From Chloroflexota bacterium (GTDB lineage Bacteria; Chloroflexota; Anaerolineae; Anaerolineales; Villigracilaceae): 64,000 nt of DNA. Made by a program: the position numbers and the translations under genes. Positions within the stretch are counted from its first letter, which is position 1. The number at the start of each line of letters is the position of its first letter. This document shows, one piece after another, positions 8,269 through 15,006 of the stretch. Below the pieces are notes generated by a model. That model saw only the letters and a list, made by a program, of their open reading frames with translations. It did not search any database and was not told the DNA's origin. The stretch lies in NCBI GenBank assembly GCA_013388855.1, contig JACAEM010000031.1, forward strand, positions 1-64,000. Direction: 5' to 3'.

Positions 8269-8649
8269 ATGGCCAGTGCTGAAGAAAGAATGAAGATTTT
8301 GAAGATGATCGAGGAGGGGAAGCTCAGCGCGGAGGAGGGAACAAAACTTCTCGCGGCATTGAGCGACAAACGTCCGCCTGTTCCGCCTCGTGCGCCGGGG
8401 ATGCCGGGTGCGCCGCGCTGGTTACGCATCCGTGTGACGGATGTCCGCTCGGGTCGTTCAAAGGCGTCGGTGCAGATCCCGTTGGCGTTGGTGGATGCGG
8501 GAATGAAGATTGGTGCCCATTTTGCGCCTGAAGTGCAGGGTGTGGATATGTCCAACGTAATGGAAGCCGTACGGTCCGGTATGGTGGGTAAGATCATCGA
8601 TGTGACCGATGAAGAGGATGGGGAGCACGTAGAGATTTATGTGGAGTGA
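8269..8649 (+). CDS. Small soluble protein with N-terminal shared helical motif
   Basis: A 126-residue protein. It starts ASAEERMKILKMIEEGKLSA, the operon motif, continues through a Pro-rich linker (PPVPPRAPGMPGAP), and ends with a domain containing WLRIRVTDVRSGRSKASVQI and EEDGEHVEIYV. The C-terminal half resembles the soluble tail of the preceding membrane protein, suggesting duplication. AAGGAGG lies before the ATG. It is the last gene of the operon; a stem-loop follows. Function unknown. Confidence 0.75.
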   Translation: MASAEERMKILKMIEEGKLSAEEGTKLLAALSDKRPPVPPRAPGMPGAPRWLRIRVTDVRSGRSKASVQIPLALVDAGMKIGAHFAPEVQGVDMSNVMEAVRSGMVGKIIDVTDEEDGEHVEIYVE

Positions 8650-8683
8650 GTGCCAACCAATCCGACATAAACCGCGTGTGGAG

Positions 8684-8724
8684 AAAGTCGAAAAATCCCG
8701 CAGATTGCGGGATTGTTCGACTTT
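8684..8724. terminator. Stem-loop after the DUF2089 operon
   Basis: A near-perfect stem, AAAGTCGAA (8684-8692) with TTCGACTTT (8716-8724), encloses an inner ATCCCGCA/TGCGGGAT pair. It lies 35 bases after the operon's last stop. No long T run follows on the plus strand, so its efficiency as an intrinsic terminator is uncertain. Confidence 0.6.
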
Positions 8725-8812
8725 GGCGGACTGACCATCCTCTCCCGCATGATCTGGCACGACCTGCTCGACAATTAAAATGACTTTACAAGTTTATAGC
8801 CCGTTGTACGGG

Positions 8813-8855
8813 TTGTTTTATCTTTGGGGCTGTGTTATGCTCTCCGATCGGAGAG
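8813..8855 (+). promoter_or_regulatory. Possible MFS-gene promoter with 16-bp palindrome
   Basis: A candidate -35 TTGTTT (8813-8818) and -10 TATGCT (8836-8841) are 17 bases apart. The perfect palindrome CTCTCCGATCGGAGAG (8840-8855) overlaps the end of the -10 and the expected transcription start and ends one base before the ATG at 8857. It looks like a repressor site, but no regulator gene is adjacent. Confidence 0.45.
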
Positions 8856-8856
8856 T

Positions 8857-10380
8857 ATGGTCAGTTCTTATTTTTCATTTCGACGCCCAAACGGTATGTG
8901 GGGGTTGTTTGTCATCTGGCTGGGACAGATGATCTCTGGAATCGCTTCCAGCATTACCTTTTTTGCTCTCCCCAATTGGATTCTCGAATCAACTGATGTG
9001 AGCGGCAGCGCCCTCAGCTACTGGGAATCGGCGTTCTTTGGATCATATCTCCTGATCATCCTTTTTGCTGGTGTTCTCATCGACCGGTATAACCGCAGGA
9101 TGATGATGCTCGTATACGATTTTTTGGGGCTGACCACGGTCGCCATCCTGCTGGTTCTGCAAACAACCGGGAATCTGACGGTCTGGCACTTGTACATCGC
9201 GGCGGTCCTTCAGGGAATTGGCTTTGCTTTTCAGGCACCGTCTTATGCAGCCGCGATCACCACCATGGTGCCTCGGAAACAATTAGTGCGCGCCAACGGA
9301 TTTATTTCTCTGCTGGATAATGCTCCAGGGATTGCAGGTCCTTTCCTGGCGGTATTTATGGTCGGTTTCGTTGGCTTGAGTGGTGTTTTGGCATTCAATC
9401 TGTTTTCGTTCATTTTGTCGATTGGTACGTTACTCTTTGTGGAAATTCCGCCGACTCCTCATACTGCCGAAGGTGAAATGTCCCACAGCCGATTTTGGAG
9501 GGAGGTGATTTTTGGTATCAGATATATTTTCCAGCGGCCCGGTTTGCTGGGCATTCAACTCGTATTCCTTTTCGGGAATTTCTTTTCAGGGATTGCCCTT
9601 TCATTGACCGCTCTCTATACCATGGTCTTTCTGCGAACCGGAGGCGACCCCAATGCTGCGAACCTTCTTCAATCCGTTGGTGCGGCAGCGGCGGTCATCA
9701 TTGGCATCATCCTTGCCGGTTTTGGTCGGATCAAACGTCCCATTCGGGTGATCCTGTTGGGGTGGGTTATATCGAGTTTTTTTGGCATGGGTTTGTTGGG
9801 AATGGGACAGTCGATAGTGATCTGGCTGATTGCGATGGTGCTCGATTCGAGTTTCGAGCCGATCGTAAATGTTTCGATTGACACCTTTTTACAGACAAAA
9901 GTTCCGCCCGACTTGCAGGGGCGTGTCTTCTCAGCCAGTGATTTCCTTGCGCAGATACTGATCCCTATTACGCCTCTGTTGGCAGGTGTGTTGGGAGAGA
10001 GGGTCTTCGAACCAGCCATGATGGATGGGGGGGCGCTCGCCGATTCCTTTGGTTGGCTGGTTGGCACCGGACCTGGTGCGGGGTTTGGGTTAATGATCCT
10101 GATGTGCGGCATCGGAGGGACACTGGTTGGTCTGTTTGGTTATTTGACGCCTGCCATTCGCAATGTGGATGCGATATTGCCGGACTACGAACTCTCCCCG
10201 CACCCAGTGGATGGGGCAGCTCGCGTCCTGCTGGGGGGGAAAGCTTTGCCTCCCTCCTCCACAGATGAGACTTCGGCGGGTGCCGGAATCGGAAAACCTG
10301 TGCCTTCTGGGAACCCCGGAAAGAAAAAAAGATCGGGGAAGACACGCAAAAAAAAGAGGCAGGGAACTGCCTCCTCCTAA
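8857..10380 (+). CDS. MFS transporter
   Basis: A 507-residue major facilitator superfamily permease with about 12 hydrophobic helices. It begins MVSSYFSFRRPNGMWGLFVI and has the conserved cytoplasmic loop motif DRYNRRMMM between helices 2 and 3. The C-terminal tail is long, basic and Lys-rich (GKKKRSGKTRKKKRQG), unusual for the family. This resembles MFS proteins annotated as drug or macrolide efflux pumps; the substrate is unknown. The start at 8857 is preferred to a TTG at 8824, which lies upstream of the likely transcription start. Confidence 0.85.
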   Translation: MVSSYFSFRRPNGMWGLFVIWLGQMISGIASSITFFALPNWILESTDVSGSALSYWESAFFGSYLLIILFAGVLIDRYNRRMMMLVYDFLGLTTVAILLVLQTTGNLTVWHLYIAAVLQGIGFAFQAPSYAAAITTMVPRKQLVRANGFISLLDNAPGIAGPFLAVFMVGFVGLSGVLAFNLFSFILSIGTLLFVEIPPTPHTAEGEMSHSRFWREVIFGIRYIFQRPGLLGIQLVFLFGNFFSGIALSLTALYTMVFLRTGGDPNAANLLQSVGAAAAVIIGIILAGFGRIKRPIRVILLGWVISSFFGMGLLGMGQSIVIWLIAMVLDSSFEPIVNVSIDTFLQTKVPPDLQGRVFSASDFLAQILIPITPLLAGVLGERVFEPAMMDGGALADSFGWLVGTGPGAGFGLMILMCGIGGTLVGLFGYLTPAIRNVDAILPDYELSPHPVDGAARVLLGGKALPPSSTDETSAGAGIGKPVPSGNPGKKKRSGKTRKKKRQGTASS

Positions 10381-10401
10381 TGCATTTCGTTCAATTCTGT
10401 T

Positions 10402-11265
10402 TCAACCTGTCAGATCACCCATCAACTCCATTGGTATGACTGCCGCACCGACAATCCCCGGACCCGTGTGCACACCCAGCACCGGTGAAATACGCTGAAT
10501 TTCCATTTTTGCGATGTTCAACCTCTGCCTGATCTCGTTGGACAATGCTTCTGCTTTTTCGGCGAAGCGTCCGTGAAGTACCGTTACCCATACCGGAGTA
10601 TTCCCGTATTTTTCGTACAAGTGGTCCACAATGGAGGTCATGGACCTGGTCAGCGTGCGACCTGTGGTGACGGTGCTATACTTGCCGTCGGCGTCCACAC
10701 GGATGACCGGCTTAAGATTCAACAGCGCGCCAGCCAATGCCTTGACGCGTCCGATGCGCCCGCCGCGTGCCAGGTACTCAAGCGTATCGAGTGTGTAAAT
10801 AACCTCCGTCTTTTCACGGATTTTTCCCAGCCGTTCATGGATCTTATCCATCGCCCAACCGGCTTTGGAAGCCAATGCCGCCGCCATCACCTGGAAGCGT
10901 TCCCCGCCCGAGAGGGTGAGCGTATCCCAAAAACGGACATCCGCTTCACCTTTCACCTGTTCGCCACCGTCGCGCGCTGAATTGATCGTGCCGCTCAATC
11001 CTGAGGAGATGTGAATGGACAAGATGTTCTTCTCCACCTGCGCCAGTTTGCGGTACAACTCTGCAAAGATACCGCTGGATGGTTGCGCCGTGGTAGGAAT
11101 CTGCGGCCGCATGGCTTCCAGTCGGTTATAGAAATCGTCCGATGAAATGTCAGCCGAATTCACCTCGCCTTCAGGGAATTGAATGAAAAGCGGCGCCTGG
11201 ACAATGCCCAGTTTCTCAAGCTCCTCAGCGGTCATATCCGCCGCGCAGTCAGTTACGATCTTCAT
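10402..11265 (-). CDS. DegV family fatty-acid-binding protein
   Basis: A 287-residue DegV/FakB-type protein. It begins MKIVTDCAADMTAEELEKLG and contains PTTAQPSSGIF, the SIHISSGLSGTINSA segment and YLARGGRIGR, all typical of this fold. Characterised members bind a fatty acid and present it to a FakA kinase; FakA is not in this window. AAGGAG precedes the ATG. It is a single gene, convergent with the MFS gene. Confidence 0.92.
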   Translation of the reverse strand: MKIVTDCAADMTAEELEKLGIVQAPLFIQFPEGEVNSADISSDDFYNRLEAMRPQIPTTAQPSSGIFAELYRKLAQVEKNILSIHISSGLSGTINSARDGGEQVKGEADVRFWDTLTLSGGERFQVMAAALASKAGWAMDKIHERLGKIREKTEVIYTLDTLEYLARGGRIGRVKALAGALLNLKPVIRVDADGKYSTVTTGRTLTRSMTSIVDHLYEKYGNTPVWVTVLHGRFAEKAEALSNEIRQRLNIAKMEIQRISPVLGVHTGPGIVGAAVIPMELMGDLTG

Positions 11266-11284
11266 GGATGCTCCTTTTTTATTT

Positions 11285-11414
11285 TGTCATTGCGAGGCGA
11301 CGTTCTTTCGAAGCAATTTCCCAATGTATTGAAAGGATTGCCTCACAAAGAATACTCACAATACCTGCACCTGACGCACCCTTGCCCCGGGCGCAAGTCC
11401 CGGAAGCGCAGGTG
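11285..11414. repeat. Intergenic repeat-like modules
   Basis: Two modules lie between degV and the truncated oxidoreductase. The first begins GTCATTGCGAGGCGAC and continues to GAAGCAATTTC, a wording found in dispersed intergenic repeats of many bacteria (recalled from general knowledge, not searched). The second, 11368-11414, is an imperfect inverted repeat with ends CACCTG and CAGGTG. They sit exactly where the neighbouring oxidoreductase gene is cut short. Confidence 0.5.
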
Positions 11415-11447
11415 TGACGTTTCAGTTTTTCTTCTCCAAAAATCATT

Positions 11448-11645
11448 TCACCGTATCCCTTGGAAGGATTTGAACAACGAATCCAGGTTCAAAACATCGC
11501 CCTCCACCGCCTCGACCTCCAAACCGGAAATTGATTCAACGCTTTCGCCGGGCAGGATCAACGCCCGCACCTTCTCCCCGCGTCCGATGAGTTTTCGTAC
11601 AAGTACATTGCCGATATGTCCCGTAGTGCCTGTTACTAGCCACAT
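11448..11645 (-). pseudogene. Truncated NAD(P)-binding oxidoreductase/epimerase fragment
   Basis: Only 65 codons remain. They encode the N-terminal Rossmann segment of an atypical SDR/NAD-dependent epimerase: MWLVTGTTGHIGNVLVRKLI with the TGxxGxxG dinucleotide motif, then VEAVEGDVLNLDSLFKSFQG. Family members are usually about 300 residues, so the catalytic part is missing. No continuation is found in other frames downstream, where repeat modules lie instead. It starts 9 bases after the tetR stop, so it was probably the regulated partner of that repressor. Confidence 0.7.
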
Positions 11646-11654
11646 GCCTGCGCC

Positions 11655-12239
11655 TCATTTCTTCATCAAACTGTTTACCAGCAGGTTCGTACTCTCTCGC
11701 GCGACCTTTTCCCAATCGGCGCCTTTGGGGTCAAGCAGACTTTGCAGCAACAGTCCCATCGCTGTGGAAACGATCATGCGCGAGGCGAGAGCCGGATCCA
11801 CTTCGACAAACGATCCTTCATCCACGCCCTTTTTGATGAGTGATGTGAAATATTTGTGATAACGACGGTAAGGGGCAATACTGGCATTCCAGATCTTCTT
11901 GTCGCGGCTGGCTTGCAGCCAGAACTCCAGGAACATTGGCAACCCGTCGCCTGCGGTCTCGAAAATATAGGGGAACGCTTCCGTCATTTGCTGGAAAGTT
12001 TCGGGCGCAGACTTGTCTATGGATGCTTCAATGGCATGGTCGATAGTTTGAAGCCAGCCATCGAGCAACGCAAGGAAAAGCCCCTGTTTGCTTTTGAAGT
12101 GATGGTAGAACGCGCCTTTGCTGATACCCGCTTCTGCGCAAATATCATCCACACTGGCTTTATTGTAGCCTTGTGTAGAGAACAATTTGACGGCTGATTC
12201 CATGATCTTTGTCCGCGTCTCTTCACTGCGTTGCTGCAT
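11655..12239 (-). CDS. TetR/AcrR family transcriptional regulator
   Basis: A 194-residue repressor. The N-terminal helix-turn-helix (residues about 10-55) reads RTKIMESAVKLFSTQGYNKA, then SVDDICAEAGISKGAFYHHF, a close TetR match. The C-terminal domain should bind a small ligand, which cannot be predicted. GAGGAT lies upstream of the ATG. A perfect inverted repeat and a promoter lie immediately upstream, pointing to autoregulation. The downstream gene it probably controlled is truncated. Confidence 0.92.
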   Translation of the reverse strand: MQQRSEETRTKIMESAVKLFSTQGYNKASVDDICAEAGISKGAFYHHFKSKQGLFLALLDGWLQTIDHAIEASIDKSAPETFQQMTEAFPYIFETAGDGLPMFLEFWLQASRDKKIWNASIAPYRRYHKYFTSLIKKGVDEGSFVEVDPALASRMIVSTAMGLLLQSLLDPKGADWEKVARESTNLLVNSLMKK

Positions 12240-12277
12240 GGGAATTGTTCATCCTCACTTTTGGAAGAAAGAGATTA

Positions 12278-12325
12278 AAACCGACTGGTCGGTTTGTTTT
12301 TACCCCCGACCGATTGCACTGTCAA
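12278..12325 (-). promoter_or_regulatory. tetR promoter and palindromic operator
   Basis: On the minus strand, -35 TTGACA (12325-12320) and -10 TAAAAA (12302-12297) are 17 bases apart. The operator AAACCGAC-TG-GTCGGTTT (12278-12295), with perfect 8-base arms, follows directly downstream of the -10 and covers the expected start site. A related half-site, GACCGATTG, lies in the spacer. The layout fits TetR self-repression. Confidence 0.75.
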
Positions 12326-12340
12326 GGGTAGCGTTAGATG

Positions 12341-12371
12341 AAAACAGGCGGACACTGTTTCCGCCTGTTTT
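12341..12371 (-). terminator. Terminator after arsM
   Basis: The perfect 12-bp stem AAAACAGGCGGA (12341-12352) and TCCGCCTGTTTT (12360-12371) lies downstream of arsM and just before the tetR promoter. T runs at both ends make it potentially bidirectional. About 130 bases separate it from the arsM stop, with nothing recognisable between. Confidence 0.65.
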
Positions 12372-12499
12372 GATACCGGGTGGAGCTATATGAATGGCCG
12401 TCTCATTACAAAGAATAGCGTACCGCGCAAGAGCCAGCCAATCGCGCGCCAACGTGCCGGAGAACCATCAGCCCATTGAAAAAAACATTTTCGAATATG

Positions 12500-13309
12500 T
12501 TATGCCGGTTTGTATGCGGTGATCTTTGCGCTGTACACCGCTTGATACACGCTCTCACGCGGGTATTGGTTTATATCCAGTTTCATTTCTTCCAGCGCGG
12601 AGTCAACAGTTTCCTTGTCGAAAAAGACGGGCTTGATGGTGATATCGGTAAAGCCGGCGGCTTCCATCATGGCGGTGTATTCCTTTGCTTCGACTGCACC
12701 CGCCACGCACCCCGCCCACGCGCTCAGGCTTTGCTTGACTTCCTCAGGCAAGGGCCCGCCCGTGACGATATCGCTGACAGCGAATTTACCGCCGGGTTTC
12801 AAAACACGGAAGGCTTCGCCGAAGACTTTGGGCTTGTCGGGCGAGAGGTTGATGACGCAGTTCGATATGACGACATCCACACTGGATGAGTCCACGGGCA
12901 GGGCTTCGAGATAACCCTGACGGAATTCCACGTTATCGAGATTCATCCGTTTCGCGCTGGACCTGGCGCGTTCGATCATTTCGGGAGTCATGTCCACGCC
13001 GATGACGCGTCCCGCCGCGCCGACTTTTTTCGCGGCGAAAAAGCAATCGAGTCCCGCGCCCGAGCCGAGATCGAGGACGGTCTGCCCGGGCTGGAGCGAT
13101 GCAAGCGTGATCGGGTCACCGCAGCCGTAACTGACGGCTGATTCGCCCTCAGGGAGGGTGGCAATCAACTCGGCGGGGTAGAGGTTGCTGTCGGATGTGG
13201 AACAACAATCGGAGCCGCCTCCGCAGCAGGATGCGTTGTTTTTTATCCGCTCGGCGTAGTGTTCGCGCACGGCGTCGTGGATGGGAGTGAGGGATGAGGT
13301 GGTGGTCAT
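12500..13309 (-). CDS. arsM: Arsenite S-adenosylmethionine methyltransferase
   Basis: A 269-residue class I methyltransferase. The SAM motif is VLDLGSGAGLDCFFAAKKVG. ArsM-specific cysteines are present: CCGGGSDCC near the N-terminus, SYGCGDP, the Cys after the SAM motif, VISNCVINLSPDKP and the later WAGCVAGA. The enzyme methylates As(III) to methylated arsenicals. The ribosome-binding site AAGGAG is 6-10 bases before the ATG. An ArsR-type palindrome lies 14 bases upstream and arsR is the preceding gene, so arsenite induction is likely. Confidence 0.95.
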   Translation of the reverse strand: MTTTSSLTPIHDAVREHYAERIKNNASCCGGGSDCCSTSDSNLYPAELIATLPEGESAVSYGCGDPITLASLQPGQTVLDLGSGAGLDCFFAAKKVGAAGRVIGVDMTPEMIERARSSAKRMNLDNVEFRQGYLEALPVDSSSVDVVISNCVINLSPDKPKVFGEAFRVLKPGGKFAVSDIVTGGPLPEEVKQSLSAWAGCVAGAVEAKEYTAMMEAAGFTDITIKPVFFDKETVDSALEEMKLDINQYPRESVYQAVYSAKITAYKPA

Positions 13310-13322
13310 TGTGTCTCCTTAT

Positions 13323-13338
13323 ATAGAAGTTTGTCTAT
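13323..13338 (-). promoter_or_regulatory. ArsR-type operator upstream of arsM
   Basis: The inverted repeat ATAGA-AGTTTG-TCTAT (13323-13338) lies between arsR and arsM. It matches 14 of 16 bases with the site in the promoter of the upstream arsR operon (14045-14060), and the similarity extends into the flanks. No [18 protein letters not shown] -35 element accompanies it, so arsM may also be read from the upstream promoter. Confidence 0.65.
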
Positions 13339-13386
13339 GTATTTTTGCAAAATAAACGGGATGCCGCCTAGGATGACATCCCGCGA

Positions 13387-13704
13387 TTAACTTTGAAGTG
13401 TTTGTTTGACCGTGAGCGTGGTCTCCGATTCGGGAGCGAACTTGAGCATGATCTGACCGCAGCAGACCGCGATGCGTTCCTGATTGAGGGAGTAGAATGT
13501 CTGCTTGCCTTCCTCGCGCACGTTGACCAGTCCCGCCTCGCGCAGAATGGCGAGGTGATGTGAAACGGTGGGCTGGGACACGTCCAGTTTTTCCACAATT
13601 TCGCTGACGGAGAGTTCGCAGCAACAACACTCGCTCATGATTTTTTGGCGGGTGTCATCGGCGATGGCTTTGGCAAACAGGACGGGGTCAACCTTTGTTT
13701 TCAT
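13387..13704 (-). CDS. arsR: ArsR/SmtB family metal-responsive repressor
   Basis: A 105-residue winged-helix repressor. The recognition region VSQPTVSHHLAILREAGLVN is typical. Cysteines cluster at IMSECCCCELS (about residues 23-30) and AVCCGQ (about 79-83), where a soft metalloid could bind. The position with arsM and the matching operators make arsenite the probable inducer. The start overlaps the stop of the upstream small gene (ATGA), so the two are translationally coupled. Confidence 0.93.
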   Translation of the reverse strand: MKTKVDPVLFAKAIADDTRQKIMSECCCCELSVSEIVEKLDVSQPTVSHHLAILREAGLVNVREEGKQTFYSLNQERIAVCCGQIMLKFAPESETTLTVKQTLQS

Positions 13705-14018
13705 GCAAACGCGTCTTGAAATTCCTCACGTAAAAATTCCTGTGTGCCGTCGGGGCCGGTGAGGGTGAGAGAAATCGGTTTTTTGTTGGGCTCGACTTTT
13801 AGCGTAAATTCCAAAAACGGGCAGCACATCTTTTCTTTGGAGATGAACTCTGCGAGTTTTGTCATTTCCGTCGTGTGCGGGAAGAGGAATTCATATCCGT
13901 TTTCCACCGCGCGAATATCCCGCACGCTTTGGTAGAGTTGCAGCGTGTTCTGAATGTGACTTTCGCGCTCGACGGGCGTGAATACGGTCATGTCGCAGGC
14001 AAGCGGGGATGTGTTCAT
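13701..14018 (-). CDS. Small cysteine-pair protein of the ars operon
   Basis: A 105-residue soluble protein of unknown function. It contains EFISKEKMCCPFLEFTLKVE (about residues 58-77) with an adjacent Cys pair, followed by ISLTLTGPDGTQEFLREEF. Similar small CCP-containing proteins occur beside metal-regulator genes, from memory and not searched. It is the first gene of the operon, behind a consensus promoter with an embedded ArsR operator, and overlaps arsR by 4 bases. A role in metalloid binding or delivery is inference. Confidence 0.7.
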   Translation of the reverse strand: MNTSPLACDMTVFTPVERESHIQNTLQLYQSVRDIRAVENGYEFLFPHTTEMTKLAEFISKEKMCCPFLEFTLKVEPNKKPISLTLTGPDGTQEFLREEFQDAFA

Positions 14019-14039
14019 ATTGACGCTTATCTATGCGAG

Positions 14040-14067
14040 ATTATATCGAAGATTGTCTATTTGTCAA
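14040..14067 (-). promoter_or_regulatory. ars operon promoter with embedded operator
   Basis: On the minus strand, -35 TTGACA (14067-14062) and -10 TATAAT (14045-14040), both consensus, are 16 bases apart. The spacer is filled by the palindrome ATCGA-AGATTG-TCTAT (plus-strand reading, 14045-14060), nearly identical to the site before arsM. Repressor bound there would exclude polymerase. Confidence 0.85.
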
Positions 14068-14153
14068 GGGAAAAGGAACTTCGGAACTTTCGCATATATC
14101 GCCGCGGCATTTCCGAGATCTACGGATACTGCATTGCACTTTTTCTCACACGA

Positions 14154-14510
14154 TCAACCTGCCTTGCTTTTGGGCAGGTCGAACCCCATGAAAGCCAGCA
14201 TAGAGATCTCTGCAATCTTGGCATAATAACCGGTGGCGGCTGTCGTTTCGACTTGGAAGGTCTTGTCGCCGAAAATGATCCACAACAGGATCGTGAGAAG
14301 GATATATCCAGCCAAAACCCGGAAAACGTTGCGGTGCCTGCTTTGAAAATAAGGAATGGGCAGGAAATACGCGCCCAGCAGGGCAATGGTCCCGAAGCCG
14401 TTGAGGACGATCCAGTCGAGATAGCCAAAATCCGAATAGAGAGATATGTGCAGAAAGGCTGTGGTGAGACCGGTGAGGATGATTCCGTAGTGCTTGAAGG
14501 AAAGCTTCAT
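14154..14510 (-). CDS. Four-helix membrane protein, unknown function
   Basis: A 118-residue integral membrane protein with about four hydrophobic helices (YGIILTGLTTAFLHISLY, VLNGFGTIALLGAYFLPI, VLAGYILLTILLWIIFG, and a C-terminal segment around ISMLAFMGFDL). The start MKLSFKHYG is chosen because AGGAGA lies about 9 bases upstream; a longer in-frame start exists without a good site. No family recognised. It is separate from the ars operon, whose promoter lies downstream of its stop. Confidence 0.65.
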   Translation of the reverse strand: MKLSFKHYGIILTGLTTAFLHISLYSDFGYLDWIVLNGFGTIALLGAYFLPIPYFQSRHRNVFRVLAGYILLTILLWIIFGDKTFQVETTAATGYYAKIAEISMLAFMGFDLPKSKAG

Positions 14511-14576
14511 GGAGCGTCTCCTGAGGTGGGATTGATGGATAGACGGAATTGAGCGCTGATTAATTACGAACATCAC

Positions 14577-15006
14577 CTCCCATATTCATGCTGGTGCAGG
14601 CTGCCTACCTATAGGCTCATGTGTAAAACCCGTGCTTTTTCTGCCCGCCGTTAGAGACTGTATTTATACTGGCATTTTGTGCGTAAGCGACGTTAGAAAA
14701 CGTCGCCAGCGGATGCGCAAGAGAGCGCATCCTATGCAGTACGAAATGAAATGAATGGAAGGACTTTTTAACACTTTCTTACACCGGGTAGCATATACGC
14801 GCGTAGCAGCATGTTGATTTTGGCCCATGTGTAGAATGGGTGTGCCCGACGTTGGAGAGCGTCTTTTACACACTATGGAGGCGCACAGCAAATGTTCTCT
14901 AACGTTTGCACATTGTTTACAGATGAACCTTTTGTGTTTTATCGGTAAATTCATCGAAAATAAAAAGACTTTGGAAGTCTTGCAAACTCCCAAAGTCTAA
15001 TACCGA
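14577..15006. other. 430-bp intergenic region with hairpin repeats
   Basis: No convincing gene is seen here. There are two adjacent perfect hairpins, GCGACGTT/AACGTCGC (14687-14706) and GGATGCGC/GCGCATCC (14711-14732). Variants of the word CGTTAGAGAACG recur at about 14650, 14690, 14850 and, inverted, at about 14893. A 109-codon open frame on the minus strand crosses the hairpins and has no ribosome-binding site, so it is not called. The 3' end holds the glmS terminator. Confidence 0.6.
14955..14998 (-). terminator. Intrinsic terminator of glmS
   Basis: Read on the minus strand, AGACTTTGG (14998-14990) pairs with CCAAAGTCT (14974-14966), followed by TTTTATTTTC. It lies 8 bases after the glmS stop. 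Confidence 0.8.

Noticed and set aside
14664-14993. 109-codon minus-strand frame in the intergenic island
   Set aside because: It crosses two perfect hairpins and the glmS terminator, has no ribosome-binding site and looks random.
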